Shown in pieces: positions 26,212-34,116 of a stretch of 64,000 nt of DNA (the stretch's first letter is position 1; the number at the start of each line of letters is the position of its first letter). This DNA is from Anaerosporomusa subterranea. Lineage in GTDB: Bacteria; Bacillota; Negativicutes; Sporomusales; Acetonemataceae. A program made the translations under genes and the position numbers. Location of the stretch: the NCBI RefSeq assembly GCF_001611555.1, contig NZ_LSGP01000017.1:558001-622000 (forward strand). Reading direction: 5' to 3'. The notes under the pieces were generated by a model. That model made no database searches. It had not been told where the DNA came from and saw only the letters and a program-made list of their open reading frames with translations.

Positions 26212-26541
26212 GTTAGCCGCAGAGTACACGGGTTGGGGCACGCTAACCGCTGAGTACGCAGAGTACGCTGAGGGTTCACGGAGGGTTACGGTTCTTTTTT
26301 TGCCAGCTCCGCTGGAAGGGCGGGCACGTAACCACAGAGTACGCAGAGTACGCTGAGGGCTCGCAGAGGGTTACGGCTCTTTATTTGCCAGCTTGCTGGA
26401 AAGGTAGGTCCGTTAACCGTAGAGTAAACTGAGTGCATAGAGGCACCCGTAGCGGGTTACTTGATTTATATATTATATAACCCGGAGCCCTCTGCAAACC
26501 CTCTGCGACCTCTGGGTACTCTGCGGTAAAACGTCCCCCCA
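26212..26541. repeat. Family A compound repeat cluster
   Basis: Three left-arm starts (GCGTTAGCCGCAGAGTAC, ACCGCTGAGTACGCAGAG and AACCACAGAGTACGCAGAG) are followed by TACGCTGAGGG units. The conserved core appears in reverse as TTTGCCAGCTCCGCTGGAAG and TTTGCCAGCTTGCTGGAAAG. One right arm (CCTCTGCGACCTCTGGGTAC) ends near 26530. It is the only copy in the window with repeated left-arm cores, so the element here is oriented opposite to the others. Confidence 0.85.
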
Positions 26542-26579
26542 ATCTTCGGCGGCCATACAAACTAGAGGAGTGGATACCT

Positions 26580-27302
26580 TTGAAAACCCTCATCATAATC
26601 CCAACATACAACGAAAGACAAAATATCGAGCCCCTCTTTGAAGCTATCTTCACGGTTAACAATGATGTCAACATCTTGGTTGTTGATGATAATTCTCCGG
26701 ACAAGACATACGAACTGGTTGACGAACTGCAACAGGGCCGTTACAAGGACAAAGTCTTCCTGCTCAGACGCGAAGGAAAGCTCGGCCTTGGCACCGCTTA
26801 TGTTGCCGGGTTCAAATGGGCTCTGGCTAACCGCTACGACTACATCATGGAAATGGATGCAGACTTTTCCCACAATCCAATCTATATCAACGATTTCCTA
26901 CGAGAAATAAAAAACGCCGATCTCGTCATCGGCAGTCGCTATGTTCCAGGCGGCGGGGTGGTCAATTGGGGAATCGGCCGCAAATTTATCAGCCGTGGCG
27001 GCAGCCTGTACTCTCGGACGATTCTTGGCTTGCCGCTTAATGATATTACCGGCGGCTACAAATGCTTCCGGAGAGAAGTGCTTGAAAGCATCAATCTCGA
27101 CAGCATCAAATCGAACGGCTACTCTTTTCAGGTTGAGATGAATTACCGGACTTTTTTAAAAGGTTTCCGGATAAAAGAGATTCCCATCATCTTTGAGGAC
27201 CGGCGAGTAGGCCAGTCAAAGATGTCACGAAAAATATTTATCGAAGCAATCATGATGGTCTGGCGACTGCGGCTTTCAAAGAGCGAACTCCGGCAATCTT
27301 AA
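26580..27302 (+). CDS. Polyprenyl-phosphate mannose/glucose synthase-like GT2
   Basis: This 240-residue GT2 enzyme of the dolichol-phosphate-mannose synthase group starts with TLIIIPTYNERQNIEPLFEA. The nucleotide site ILVVDDNSPDKT and metal-binding MEMDADFSHNP follow, then VIGSRYVPGGGVVNWG and the QVEMNY region. It has no C-terminal membrane helices, so it resembles the soluble Dpm1 form. It likely transfers mannose or glucose to undecaprenyl phosphate on the cytoplasmic face, to be flipped by the GtrA protein encoded upstream and used outside. The TTG start has GAGGAG upstream. Confidence 0.9.
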   Translation: MKTLIIIPTYNERQNIEPLFEAIFTVNNDVNILVVDDNSPDKTYELVDELQQGRYKDKVFLLRREGKLGLGTAYVAGFKWALANRYDYIMEMDADFSHNPIYINDFLREIKNADLVIGSRYVPGGGVVNWGIGRKFISRGGSLYSRTILGLPLNDITGGYKCFRREVLESINLDSIKSNGYSFQVEMNYRTFLKGFRIKEIPIIFEDRRVGQSKMSRKIFIEAIMMVWRLRLSKSELRQS

Positions 27303-27313
27303 TAGTGGCATTT

Positions 27314-27342
27314 AGCTGTCGGTTTTCCGATGGCTTTTTATT
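27314..27342 (+). terminator. Terminator-like hairpin before the O-antigen operon
   Basis: AGCTGTCGG and CCGATGGCT pair (with two wobbles) around TTTT and run into TTTTTA. It separates the synthase gene from wzz. Confidence 0.65.
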
Positions 27343-27444
27343 TATAGAATTACGAAAGTAAACTTTTTTTGCTTGGAGGAGTTTGTGGGAAATTGTAGAA
27401 TTAAAAGAATTTGATGATTATCTTACGGAAAGAGTGAAATTTAA

Positions 27445-28194
27445 ATGAATAATGACTCGCAGGAGATCGGACTCGGAGAACTTTTTAGTATCATAAAGCA
27501 GTATAAGAAGTTCATTTTCAGCTTTATGCTGTTGTCACTTCTGGCAGCTGGAACATATTCTTACCTGAATCCACGCTATGATAGCAGTGCTATCGTTGCT
27601 ATCGGGCACATAGATTTGTCTCCAACCGTATATCTAGAGGATCCAAATGAAGTTATGCGTCGGCTTAATAATGGCGCAGTTCAGGCAGCGACGGACACGA
27701 AAGTGCCAAACTACATAACCGTTAAGGCCCAGGCAAAGACGGCGGCTGCTGCAAAAGAGGCTGTGTCCCAGGCAACTGATGAACTGTTACAGCGGCACGA
27801 TTCTTTGTTTGAGGAATCAGTGAGAAAGCGAAACCTGGAAAGAGAGGAAATTATCAATCAAATAAAGTCTAATGACTCCATCATAGCAACAATTGATAAG
27901 TTATCATATGACAAGCAGAATATTCCTGCGGTGGCATTAATGATTTATGAGAAGGGGCAACTAAGCCAAATCCAGATGCAATTACGACGGCAGATAATAG
28001 AAGTCGAAAAACGGAACTCTCCTCCGTACGTAAAAAAGACGTCATTAATTAGTTCCCCTAGTCTCCAGAGCAAACCGGCTGTTTCGCCGATAGTTATTTA
28101 TAGTACAGCGTCGTTCGCTGGGTTAGCTTGCAGTATTATAATGGTATTCTTATATAGAGCTTTTCAGAGCATGCGAAAAGTTGGTTCAGCTTAG
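27445..28194 (+). CDS. wzz: O-antigen chain-length regulator (Wzz-like)
   Basis: This 249-residue Wzz/PCP protein has two membrane helices flanking a coiled periplasmic domain. IGLGELFSIIKQYKKFIF leads to TM1 (about 30-50). SAIVAIGHIDLSPTVYLED is the Wzz beta segment, helices with many charged residues span about 105-195, and TM2 is at about 215-237. Wzz sets the modal length of the polymer made by Wzy. It is shorter than the usual 300-350 residues. It opens the O-antigen operon, as wzz does in the P. aeruginosa B-band locus. GAAAGAG lies upstream, a weak ribosome site. Confidence 0.85.
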   Translation: MNNDSQEIGLGELFSIIKQYKKFIFSFMLLSLLAAGTYSYLNPRYDSSAIVAIGHIDLSPTVYLEDPNEVMRRLNNGAVQAATDTKVPNYITVKAQAKTAAAAKEAVSQATDELLQRHDSLFEESVRKRNLEREEIINQIKSNDSIIATIDKLSYDKQNIPAVALMIYEKGQLSQIQMQLRRQIIEVEKRNSPPYVKKTSLISSPSLQSKPAVSPIVIYSTASFAGLACSIIMVFLYRAFQSMRKVGSA

Positions 28195-28288
28195 AACAAT
28201 TATTATACAATTACTGCATATGAATTTAAGCGTTGCGATCCTATAAATAAAAATAGTCTAACTACCTATTTGAAAAGAGGAGATTAAA

Positions 28289-29647
28289 TTGGATAATACA
28301 CAAAAAAACAACGTACAATCGATAACGCATTTGGATCTATTGCTGAATAAGATTGCTAGTAAGAGTGCAGTTGTTGGGGTAGTTGGCTTAGGTTATGTAG
28401 GCTTGCCTCTGGCGGTGGAAAAAGCCAAAGTAGGGTTCCGTGTGCTTGGCTTTGACCGCAACGCATTTCGGGTCGGCCAAGTTAATCGTGGTGAAAATTA
28501 TATCAAAGATGTAAAAAATGATGAACTAAAGGATTTGGCAGAGAAAAAGCAACTGACTGCGACTACAGATTTCTCAAGACTTAATGAAGTTGATGTGGTT
28601 GTCATCTGTGTACCTACTCCGCTAACCATAACCCGCGATCCTGATATTTCCTATATTGAAAATGTCACAAGCGAAATCGCCATATACATGAGACCCGGTC
28701 AATTGGTAACACTTGAGAGTACAACCTATCCGGGCACAACATCAGAAGTCATTCTACCGAAGCTTGAAGCAACAGGCTTGAAAGTGGGGAAAGACTTCTT
28801 TTTGGCGTTTTCTCCGGAACGGGTTGATCCAGGTAATCAACGCTATACGACCAAAAACACATCAAAAGTTGTTGGCGGCATAACTCCGGCATGTTTAGAG
28901 GTAGCGAAAACTTTTTATGAGCAGACGATACTCAATATTGTTCCCGTCTCTTCAACAGAAGTTGCCGAGATGACAAAAGTGTTTGAAAATACATACCGCG
29001 CCATCAACATTGCCTTAGTAAATGAACTCATGTTGCTTTGTGACCGCATGGGGATTGACGTATGGGAAGTTGTCGATGCTGCAGGCACGAAGCCGTTTGG
29101 TATTCAGACGTTTTATCCGGGGCCGGGTGTCGGTGGTCACTGCATTCCAATCGATCCGTTTTATTTAACCTGGAAAGCGCGCGAGTATGACTTCCATACT
29201 CGATTTATCGAATTAGCCGGTGAAATCAATATTCAGGCCTCTTATCATGTCGTAGAGAAAGTGAATAGGGAATTAGCAAAAGTCAAAAAATCCTTGAATG
29301 GCGCCCGAATCCTTGTTCTGGGTGTTGCCTATAAAAACGATATTGACGATTGCCGCGAGTCACCGGCTCTAAAAGTGATTGATCTGCTTTTAAAGCAGAA
29401 TGCCGAAGTGTCTTATCACGATTCCTATGTACCGGAGATAAAGCCGCATGAACCCTATACATATTCTATGCAGAGTGTTCAACTGACCGATGAGTTGATT
29501 GAACAAGCAGATTGCGTACTGATCACGACAAATCATAGCCATGTGGATTATGAGCGTGTGGTTAAACACGCGCAAGCAGTAGTTGATACCAGAAATGCCT
29601 GCAAGAAACTTAGCCCGGAACTAAAGCAGAAAGTGACCAAGATCTAA
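28289..29647 (+). CDS. wbpA: UDP-N-acetylglucosamine 6-dehydrogenase (WbpA-like)
   Basis: This 452-residue nucleotide-sugar dehydrogenase makes UDP-GlcNAcA from UDP-GlcNAc, the first step to diacetamido uronic acids. The NAD site is VVGVVGLGYVGLPLAVE and the catalytic Cys is in GPGVGGHCIPIDPFYL. VYKNDI-like AYKNDIDDCRESP begins the C-terminal domain. It is clearly different from the UDP-glucose dehydrogenase at 14995 and belongs to the WbpA/WecC branch. The TTG start is preceded by AGAGGAGA. Downstream come wbpB-, wbpD- and wbpE-type genes, which use its product in sequence. Confidence 0.92.
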   Translation: MDNTQKNNVQSITHLDLLLNKIASKSAVVGVVGLGYVGLPLAVEKAKVGFRVLGFDRNAFRVGQVNRGENYIKDVKNDELKDLAEKKQLTATTDFSRLNEVDVVVICVPTPLTITRDPDISYIENVTSEIAIYMRPGQLVTLESTTYPGTTSEVILPKLEATGLKVGKDFFLAFSPERVDPGNQRYTTKNTSKVVGGITPACLEVAKTFYEQTILNIVPVSSTEVAEMTKVFENTYRAINIALVNELMLLCDRMGIDVWEVVDAAGTKPFGIQTFYPGPGVGGHCIPIDPFYLTWKAREYDFHTRFIELAGEINIQASYHVVEKVNRELAKVKKSLNGARILVLGVAYKNDIDDCRESPALKVIDLLLKQNAEVSYHDSYVPEIKPHEPYTYSMQSVQLTDELIEQADCVLITTNHSHVDYERVVKHAQAVVDTRNACKKLSPELKQKVTKI

Positions 29648-29661
29648 GGAGCAATTTTGTA

Positions 29662-30714
29662 ATGAAAACATATGGATTTGGCCTAATCGGCTGTGGTCGT
29701 ATTTCAAAAAACCATTTAGAATCACTCAAAGCTCTGCCGGGTGCGAAACTAGTCGCAGTGGCTGATGTTAAAGCGGAAGTGTTGTCAGCGGCGGCTTCCA
29801 AGTATCAGTGCCAGGGCTACGAGGATTATCATGAGCTTTTAGCTAATCCCGAGGTTGAAATTGTCAATATTTGCACCGAGAGCGGCCTGCACGCCAGAAT
29901 TGCCATCGATGCGATGAAAGCAGGCAAGCATGTACTGGTGGAAAAACCCATGGCTATGTCCTTGGTAGAGGCGGATGCGATGATTGCGACAGCAAAGGCT
30001 ATGGGAGTAAAGCTAGGCGTCGTCCATCAGAACCGATTTAATACCGCAATAGTGAAACTCCGTCAAGCGTTGGAAAACAATCAGTTCGGCAAGCTAACCC
30101 ATGCTTCAGCTATAGTACGCTGGAATCGTAATGACGAATACTACCTTCAGGCTCCGTGGCGCGGCACCTGGACTCAAGACGGCGGCTGCCTGATGAACCA
30201 GTCGATTCATAATATTGATTTACTGCAGTGGATGATGGGACCGGTGGAGTCTCTCTTCGCCTATACAGCTACGAATATGCGCAAAATCGAGGCCGAAGAT
30301 CTTGGCATGGTCCTTCTCAAATTCAAAAACGGTGCGTTAGGCACCATCGAAGCCACGACAACCATCTACCCTAAAAACCTAGAAGAAACACTAAGTGTAT
30401 TTGGCAGTGCGGGCTCAGCCTGTATTGGCGGTATTGCTGTCAATAAAATCGAAACCTGGCGCTTCGAAAGTGAAGACGAAGCCGCCGTAGTAGCGCAACA
30501 AGACAAAGAACCTCCTAACGTGTACGGCTTCGGTCATGCGGACATTATCAAAGACTTTATGGAAGCGATCACCGAAAACCGAGCCCCCGCCGTTAGCGGC
30601 CTCGAAGGCCGCAAAGCGTTGGAAATCATCCTGGCTGTTTATCATTCTGTAAAATACAAAAAAGAAATCACCTTCCCCTTAAAAGAAGAATTCACCATCG
30701 GTCTCGGTCTATAA
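29662..30714 (+). CDS. wbpB: UDP-GlcNAcA 3-oxidase (WbpB-like)
   Basis: This 350-residue oxidoreductase of the GFO/IDH/MocA type oxidises C3 of UDP-GlcNAcA, preparing it for amination. The Rossmann start reads GLIGCGRISKNHLESLK, and the dinucleotide/catalytic VEKPMAMSLVEADAMI and NQSIHNIDLLQWMMG are typical. It starts 15 bases after the wbpA-like gene, with AAGGAGC as ribosome site. In P. aeruginosa WbpB works with WbpE, recycling NAD with 2-oxoglutarate; the WbpE-like gene is two genes on. Confidence 0.92.
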   Translation: MKTYGFGLIGCGRISKNHLESLKALPGAKLVAVADVKAEVLSAAASKYQCQGYEDYHELLANPEVEIVNICTESGLHARIAIDAMKAGKHVLVEKPMAMSLVEADAMIATAKAMGVKLGVVHQNRFNTAIVKLRQALENNQFGKLTHASAIVRWNRNDEYYLQAPWRGTWTQDGGCLMNQSIHNIDLLQWMMGPVESLFAYTATNMRKIEAEDLGMVLLKFKNGALGTIEATTTIYPKNLEETLSVFGSAGSACIGGIAVNKIETWRFESEDEAAVVAQQDKEPPNVYGFGHADIIKDFMEAITENRAPAVSGLEGRKALEIILAVYHSVKYKKEITFPLKEEFTIGLGL

Positions 30715-30730
30715 AAACTCCTTTATATGT

Positions 30731-30777
30731 ACCTTTGCGCAGGCGCGTAGCGCCCTTCGCGTTTTTGCGGCCAACAA
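30731..30777. repeat. Family C fragment inside the O-antigen operon
   Basis: ACCTTTGCGCAGGCGCGTAG followed by CGCCCTTCGCGTTTTTGCGG repeats the right half of family C. It lies between wbpB and wbpD and keeps a frame open upstream of the acetyltransferase, giving a false early start. Confidence 0.8.
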
Positions 30778-30815
30778 TAGACCTCCGTAATCCCATGAAA
30801 GCGAGGCTTCAACTC

Positions 30816-31388
30816 ATGAGCGAACAAGCCCAAAAACCATACATGCTCCACGAATCTTCCTACGTCGATCAGCCCGCAACCATAGGTGACGGCACCCAAA
30901 TCTGGCACTTCTGCCATATCTCCGCTCATACCTCAATCGGCGAAAACTGCCGCATCGGCCAGAACGTCTTTGTCGCCCCCCACGTCCAAATTGGCAACAA
31001 CGTCAAAATTCAAAACAACGTCAGCGTCTACGAAGGAGTTATCCTCGAAGATTACGTCTTCTGCGGCCCCAGCATGGTCTTTACTAACGTCAAAACCCCG
31101 CGCTGTGAATACCCCCGCAATACCTCAGGCGACTACCTGACAACGCGCGTGAAAAAAGGCGCCAGCATCGGCGCCAACGCGACAGTAGTCTGCGGCACAA
31201 CCATTGGAGAACGCGCCTTCATAGGTGCTGGTTCGGTAGTGACCAAAGATGTCCCCGATTACGCCATGGTCTATGGTAACCCCGCCCAAATCCAAGGCTG
31301 GGCCTGCGCCTGCGGCGAAGTGATGGTGAAAAAAGACGCAACTGAACTCCATTGCGACCGCTGTGGAACCCATCTTAATTTAAAGTAA
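30816..31388 (+). CDS. wbpD: UDP-2-acetamido-3-amino uronate N-acetyltransferase (WbpD-like)
   Basis: This left-handed beta-helix acetyltransferase of 190 residues acetylates the 3-amino group to give UDP-GlcNAc3NAcA. Hexapeptide turns run from about residue 20 to 145, including IGDGTQIWHFCHI and IGENCRIGQNVFVAPHVQIG. GASIGANATVVCGTTIGERAFIGAG follows. The last 30 residues carry ACACGEV and CDRCGTHL, resembling a zinc ribbon. The ATG at 30816 is chosen; an earlier start at 30735 would translate the family C repeat. The substrate comes from the WbpB/WbpE steps. Confidence 0.88.
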   Translation: MSEQAQKPYMLHESSYVDQPATIGDGTQIWHFCHISAHTSIGENCRIGQNVFVAPHVQIGNNVKIQNNVSVYEGVILEDYVFCGPSMVFTNVKTPRCEYPRNTSGDYLTTRVKKGASIGANATVVCGTTIGERAFIGAGSVVTKDVPDYAMVYGNPAQIQGWACACGEVMVKKDATELHCDRCGTHLNLK

Positions 31389-31418
31389 AAAGAACCTTTG
31401 TAGCCCTTTGATCGTGCC

Positions 31419-31520
31419 CTTTACGCAGGCACGAAGCGCCTACTTTAACCGTTTTTGCGGTCAATAGATTCCGTCACCCTCCTGCACCCTCTGTGTTCTC
31501 CGCGTACTCTGTGGTTAGAG
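31419..31520. repeat. Mixed family C and family A fragments
   Basis: TGCCCTTTACGCAGGCACGA and CGTTTTTGCGGTCAA (31419-31466) are a degenerate family C right half. CACCCTCTGTGTTCTCCGCG followed by TACTCTGTGGTTAGAG (31488-31520) is a family A right arm. The two families sit end to end between wbpD and wbpE. Confidence 0.7.
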
Positions 31521-31579
31521 TCTCAAGGCTCTACCATCCCTCTTTGCTACTTATTTTGCAATTGTGAGGTAATGTCACT

Positions 31580-32671
31580 ATGATGCCTTTTATCGACCTA
31601 AAAACACAACAAGACAAAATCCGCCCATCCCTCAACGCCCGTATTGCCAAAGTCCTCGAACACGGTCAATACATCATGGGCCCAGAAGTCTATGAACTAG
31701 AAGAAAAATTAGCCGCCTATGTTGGGGTGAAACATTGTATCTCCATGTCCAACGGCACAGATTCGCTCATGATTGCGTTAATGGCATTCGGTATCGGCCA
31801 AGGTGACGAAGTTATTACCACTCCCTTTACCTTTATTGCTACCGCTGAAGTAACAGCCTTTCTCGGGGCAACGCCGGTCTTCGTCGATATCGATCCCAAA
31901 ACGTACAATTTAGACCCAAGCAAACTGGAACAAGCCATTACTCCAAGGACAAAAGCGATTATCCCAGTTAGCCTGTACGGCCAATGCGCCGATATGGATG
32001 CCATAAATACTATTGCAAATAAATATGGTATTCCGGTTATTGAAGACGCTGCCCAAAGCTTTGGTACTACCTATAAAGGGAAAAAGTCTTGTGGCCTTTC
32101 AACTATTGGCAGCACCAGCTTTTTTCCGACCAAACCACTAGGCTGCTATGGTGATGGCGGAGCTTGCTTTACTGATGACGATGAACTGGCAAGGAAATTG
32201 AGTCAGATTCGTTTGCACGGGCAGGATCGGCGTTATCATCATCCGGTCATTGGGGTAAATGGACGGTTGGATACGATTCAGGCTGCTGTACTTTTGGCTA
32301 AATTAGAAATCTTTGACGAAGAAATTCAATTAAGACAGGAAGTGGCGAAGAGGTATACGGAAACATTAAAAGATGTAGTAGTTACGCCGTATATTGCAGA
32401 AGGCAATACAAGTGTATATGCCCAATATACTGTCCAGGTAGATAATCGTGAACATGTGCAGGAGAAATTGAAGGAAGCAGGTATTCCAACGGCGGTGCAT
32501 TATCCGATTCCGTTGAATCTGCAGCCGGTGTTTGCTGATTTGAATCAACCGGAAGGAAGTTTCCCAATAGCAGAGGAAGTTGCAAAAAGGGTTATGAGTC
32601 TCCCCATGAGTGCGTACTTGAATGAGACGGATCAAATGCAAATAGTTGAACGATTAAGAGATATGAAGTAG
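31580..32671 (+). CDS. wbpE: UDP-3-keto uronate aminotransferase (WbpE-like)
   Basis: This PLP-dependent DegT/DnrJ/EryC1 aminotransferase of 363 residues should add the C3 amino group to the product of the WbpB-like enzyme, using glutamate. SNGTDSLMIALMAFGIG binds the cofactor phosphate, EDAAQSFG holds the ring Asp, and the Schiff-base Lys is in FFPTKPLGCYGDGG. Context in wbpA-B-D-E order supports the specific call. After it the base composition becomes clearly AT-richer. AGGT precedes two possible ATG codons (31580 and 31583). Confidence 0.9.
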   Translation: MMPFIDLKTQQDKIRPSLNARIAKVLEHGQYIMGPEVYELEEKLAAYVGVKHCISMSNGTDSLMIALMAFGIGQGDEVITTPFTFIATAEVTAFLGATPVFVDIDPKTYNLDPSKLEQAITPRTKAIIPVSLYGQCADMDAINTIANKYGIPVIEDAAQSFGTTYKGKKSCGLSTIGSTSFFPTKPLGCYGDGGACFTDDDELARKLSQIRLHGQDRRYHHPVIGVNGRLDTIQAAVLLAKLEIFDEEIQLRQEVAKRYTETLKDVVVTPYIAEGNTSVYAQYTVQVDNREHVQEKLKEAGIPTAVHYPIPLNLQPVFADLNQPEGSFPIAEEVAKRVMSLPMSAYLNETDQMQIVERLRDMK

Positions 32672-32696
32672 TTTTGGCGAGTGGTTCAATTTACAT

Positions 32697-32723
32697 GGCA
32701 CATCACAACGGTTGCGATGTGTC
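32697..32723 (+). other. Hairpin after the wbpE-like gene
   Basis: GGCACATCACAAC can fold on GGTTGCGATGTGTC as a near-perfect stem with almost no loop. No T tract follows, so it is not a classic terminator. It marks the point where the AT-rich segment begins. Confidence 0.4.
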
Positions 32724-32802
32724 TATTGAATGTTGCTGGTAGTGATACTTTCTTAACTAGATATACTCTTCTGTATAGGCTAACTGAAAGGAATGTAACC
32801 AT

Positions 32803-34116
32803 GTGTATGAGAGGCTAGCCGGTGTCTTCATAAGTTTAACTTGCTATTTGCGGAACAAGAAAAATGGACAAATTGCGCATGACTTTACTATATTAATGTC
32901 AGGGACGGTAATATCCCAGCTACTGCTACTGGCTAGTTCACCATTATTGACAAGATTATATACACCAAAAGATTTCGGGATATTTGGACTGTCGATGGCA
33001 ATAACTAATGTTTTAGCACTTATTGTTACAGGACGTTATGAATTAGCTATTATATTGCCGAGGGAATTAACAGAAGCATTCAATATTGTTGTACTTTCTT
33101 TTGGTTTAATAATATGTAGTTCTTTAGTATTTTTTTTCGCAACCATTATTATTCCAGTCGAGTGGTTATTAGTTTTAGGAATAGAAGATATTGTCGGCCT
33201 ATTATTCTTATTACCTTTATTAGTTATGTTTCAATCTTTGTATCAAGTCTTATATTACTGGTTAAACAGGCAACAGAATTTTCGTAGTATGGCAAAAACT
33301 AGGCTATGGATTGTCGTATTAGGTTCATTAATTTCTATAACAATTGGATATACAAAAGTTATATCTGGTGGATTAGTGCTAGCGCAAATTGCGGCCTATG
33401 CTATTGTAACGATAGCGATCATTCTAGGATCTCGGCACGAAATAAAGCCATTGTACAAAGACGTTAACTTTGATTCAGTCCGAATTCTAGCTAAGCGATA
33501 TTTGAATTTTCCAAAATACCTAATCATTGCGCACTCTATGGAGACTTTATCCGCTCAGCTTCCGCTTATCATGCTAAATTCCTTATTTGGAAGTTCGATA
33601 GCGGGATATTTCTCTCTCACTCAAAGAGTAATTGGTGCACCCGTTGGGTTTATTGCAAAGACGATGGGTGATATTATGCGGGAAAGGTTTAGTTTTGAAT
33701 ATCGGGAACAAGGCAATTGTTACTTAGCGTTTAATAAAAGTCTAAAGTATCTTACAGTAATTGCATTTATTCCTGCGCTTATTTTCGGCTTATGGGGGCC
33801 TGAGCTATTTTGCATAGTTTTTGGGGAGAGCTGGGCAATGGCTGGAGTCTATGCAAGGCTGCTAACAATGATGACTTTTTTACAAATGATTGCAAGTCCT
33901 TTAAGCATTATGTATATTATAGCGGAAAAGCAAAGGGTGGAACTTTATCTGCAGTTTGCTAGGGTAGCAGGATGCTTTCTGGCAATTTATGGCGGGTATA
34001 TTTATTCTAGTGAAAATCAGTTGGCAATGATATTATTTGGTATAGTAATGAGCATGGTATATCTTTTTATGATTTACCAGTGTAGAAAATGGGCTAAAGG
34101 AGTTAGCGATGCATAA
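32803..34116 (+). CDS. wzx: O-unit flippase (Wzx-like)
   Basis: This 437-residue integral membrane protein has about 12-14 helices of the MOP/PST flippase type. ILMSGTVISQLLLLASSPLLTRLY and the following PKDFGIFGLSMAITNVLAL are typical of Wzx N-termini, and the LIMLNSLFGSSIAGYFSLTQRVIG segment fits helix 7-8. It would move undecaprenyl-diphosphate-linked O-units to the periplasmic side. The GTG start has GAAAGGA upstream. AT-rich codon use matches the next six genes. It overlaps the following gene by eight bases, so that gene is translationally coupled. Confidence 0.9.
   Translation: MYERLAGVFISLTCYLRNKKNGQIAHDFTILMSGTVISQLLLLASSPLLTRLYTPKDFGIFGLSMAITNVLALIVTGRYELAIILPRELTEAFNIVVLSFGLIICSSLVFFFATIIIPVEWLLVLGIEDIVGLLFLLPLLVMFQSLYQVLYYWLNRQQNFRSMAKTRLWIVVLGSLISITIGYTKVISGGLVLAQIAAYAIVTIAIILGSRHEIKPLYKDVNFDSVRILAKRYLNFPKYLIIAHSMETLSAQLPLIMLNSLFGSSIAGYFSLTQRVIGAPVGFIAKTMGDIMRERFSFEYREQGNCYLAFNKSLKYLTVIAFIPALIFGLWGPELFCIVFGESWAMAGVYARLLTMMTFLQMIASPLSIMYIIAEKQRVELYLQFARVAGCFLAIYGGYIYSSENQLAMILFGIVMSMVYLFMIYQCRKWAKGVSDA

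Noticed and set aside
30735-30815. N-terminal extension of the WbpD-like acetyltransferase
   Set aside because: The extra 27 codons are translated family C repeat and have no ribosome site; the ATG at 30816 gives the normal N-terminus.
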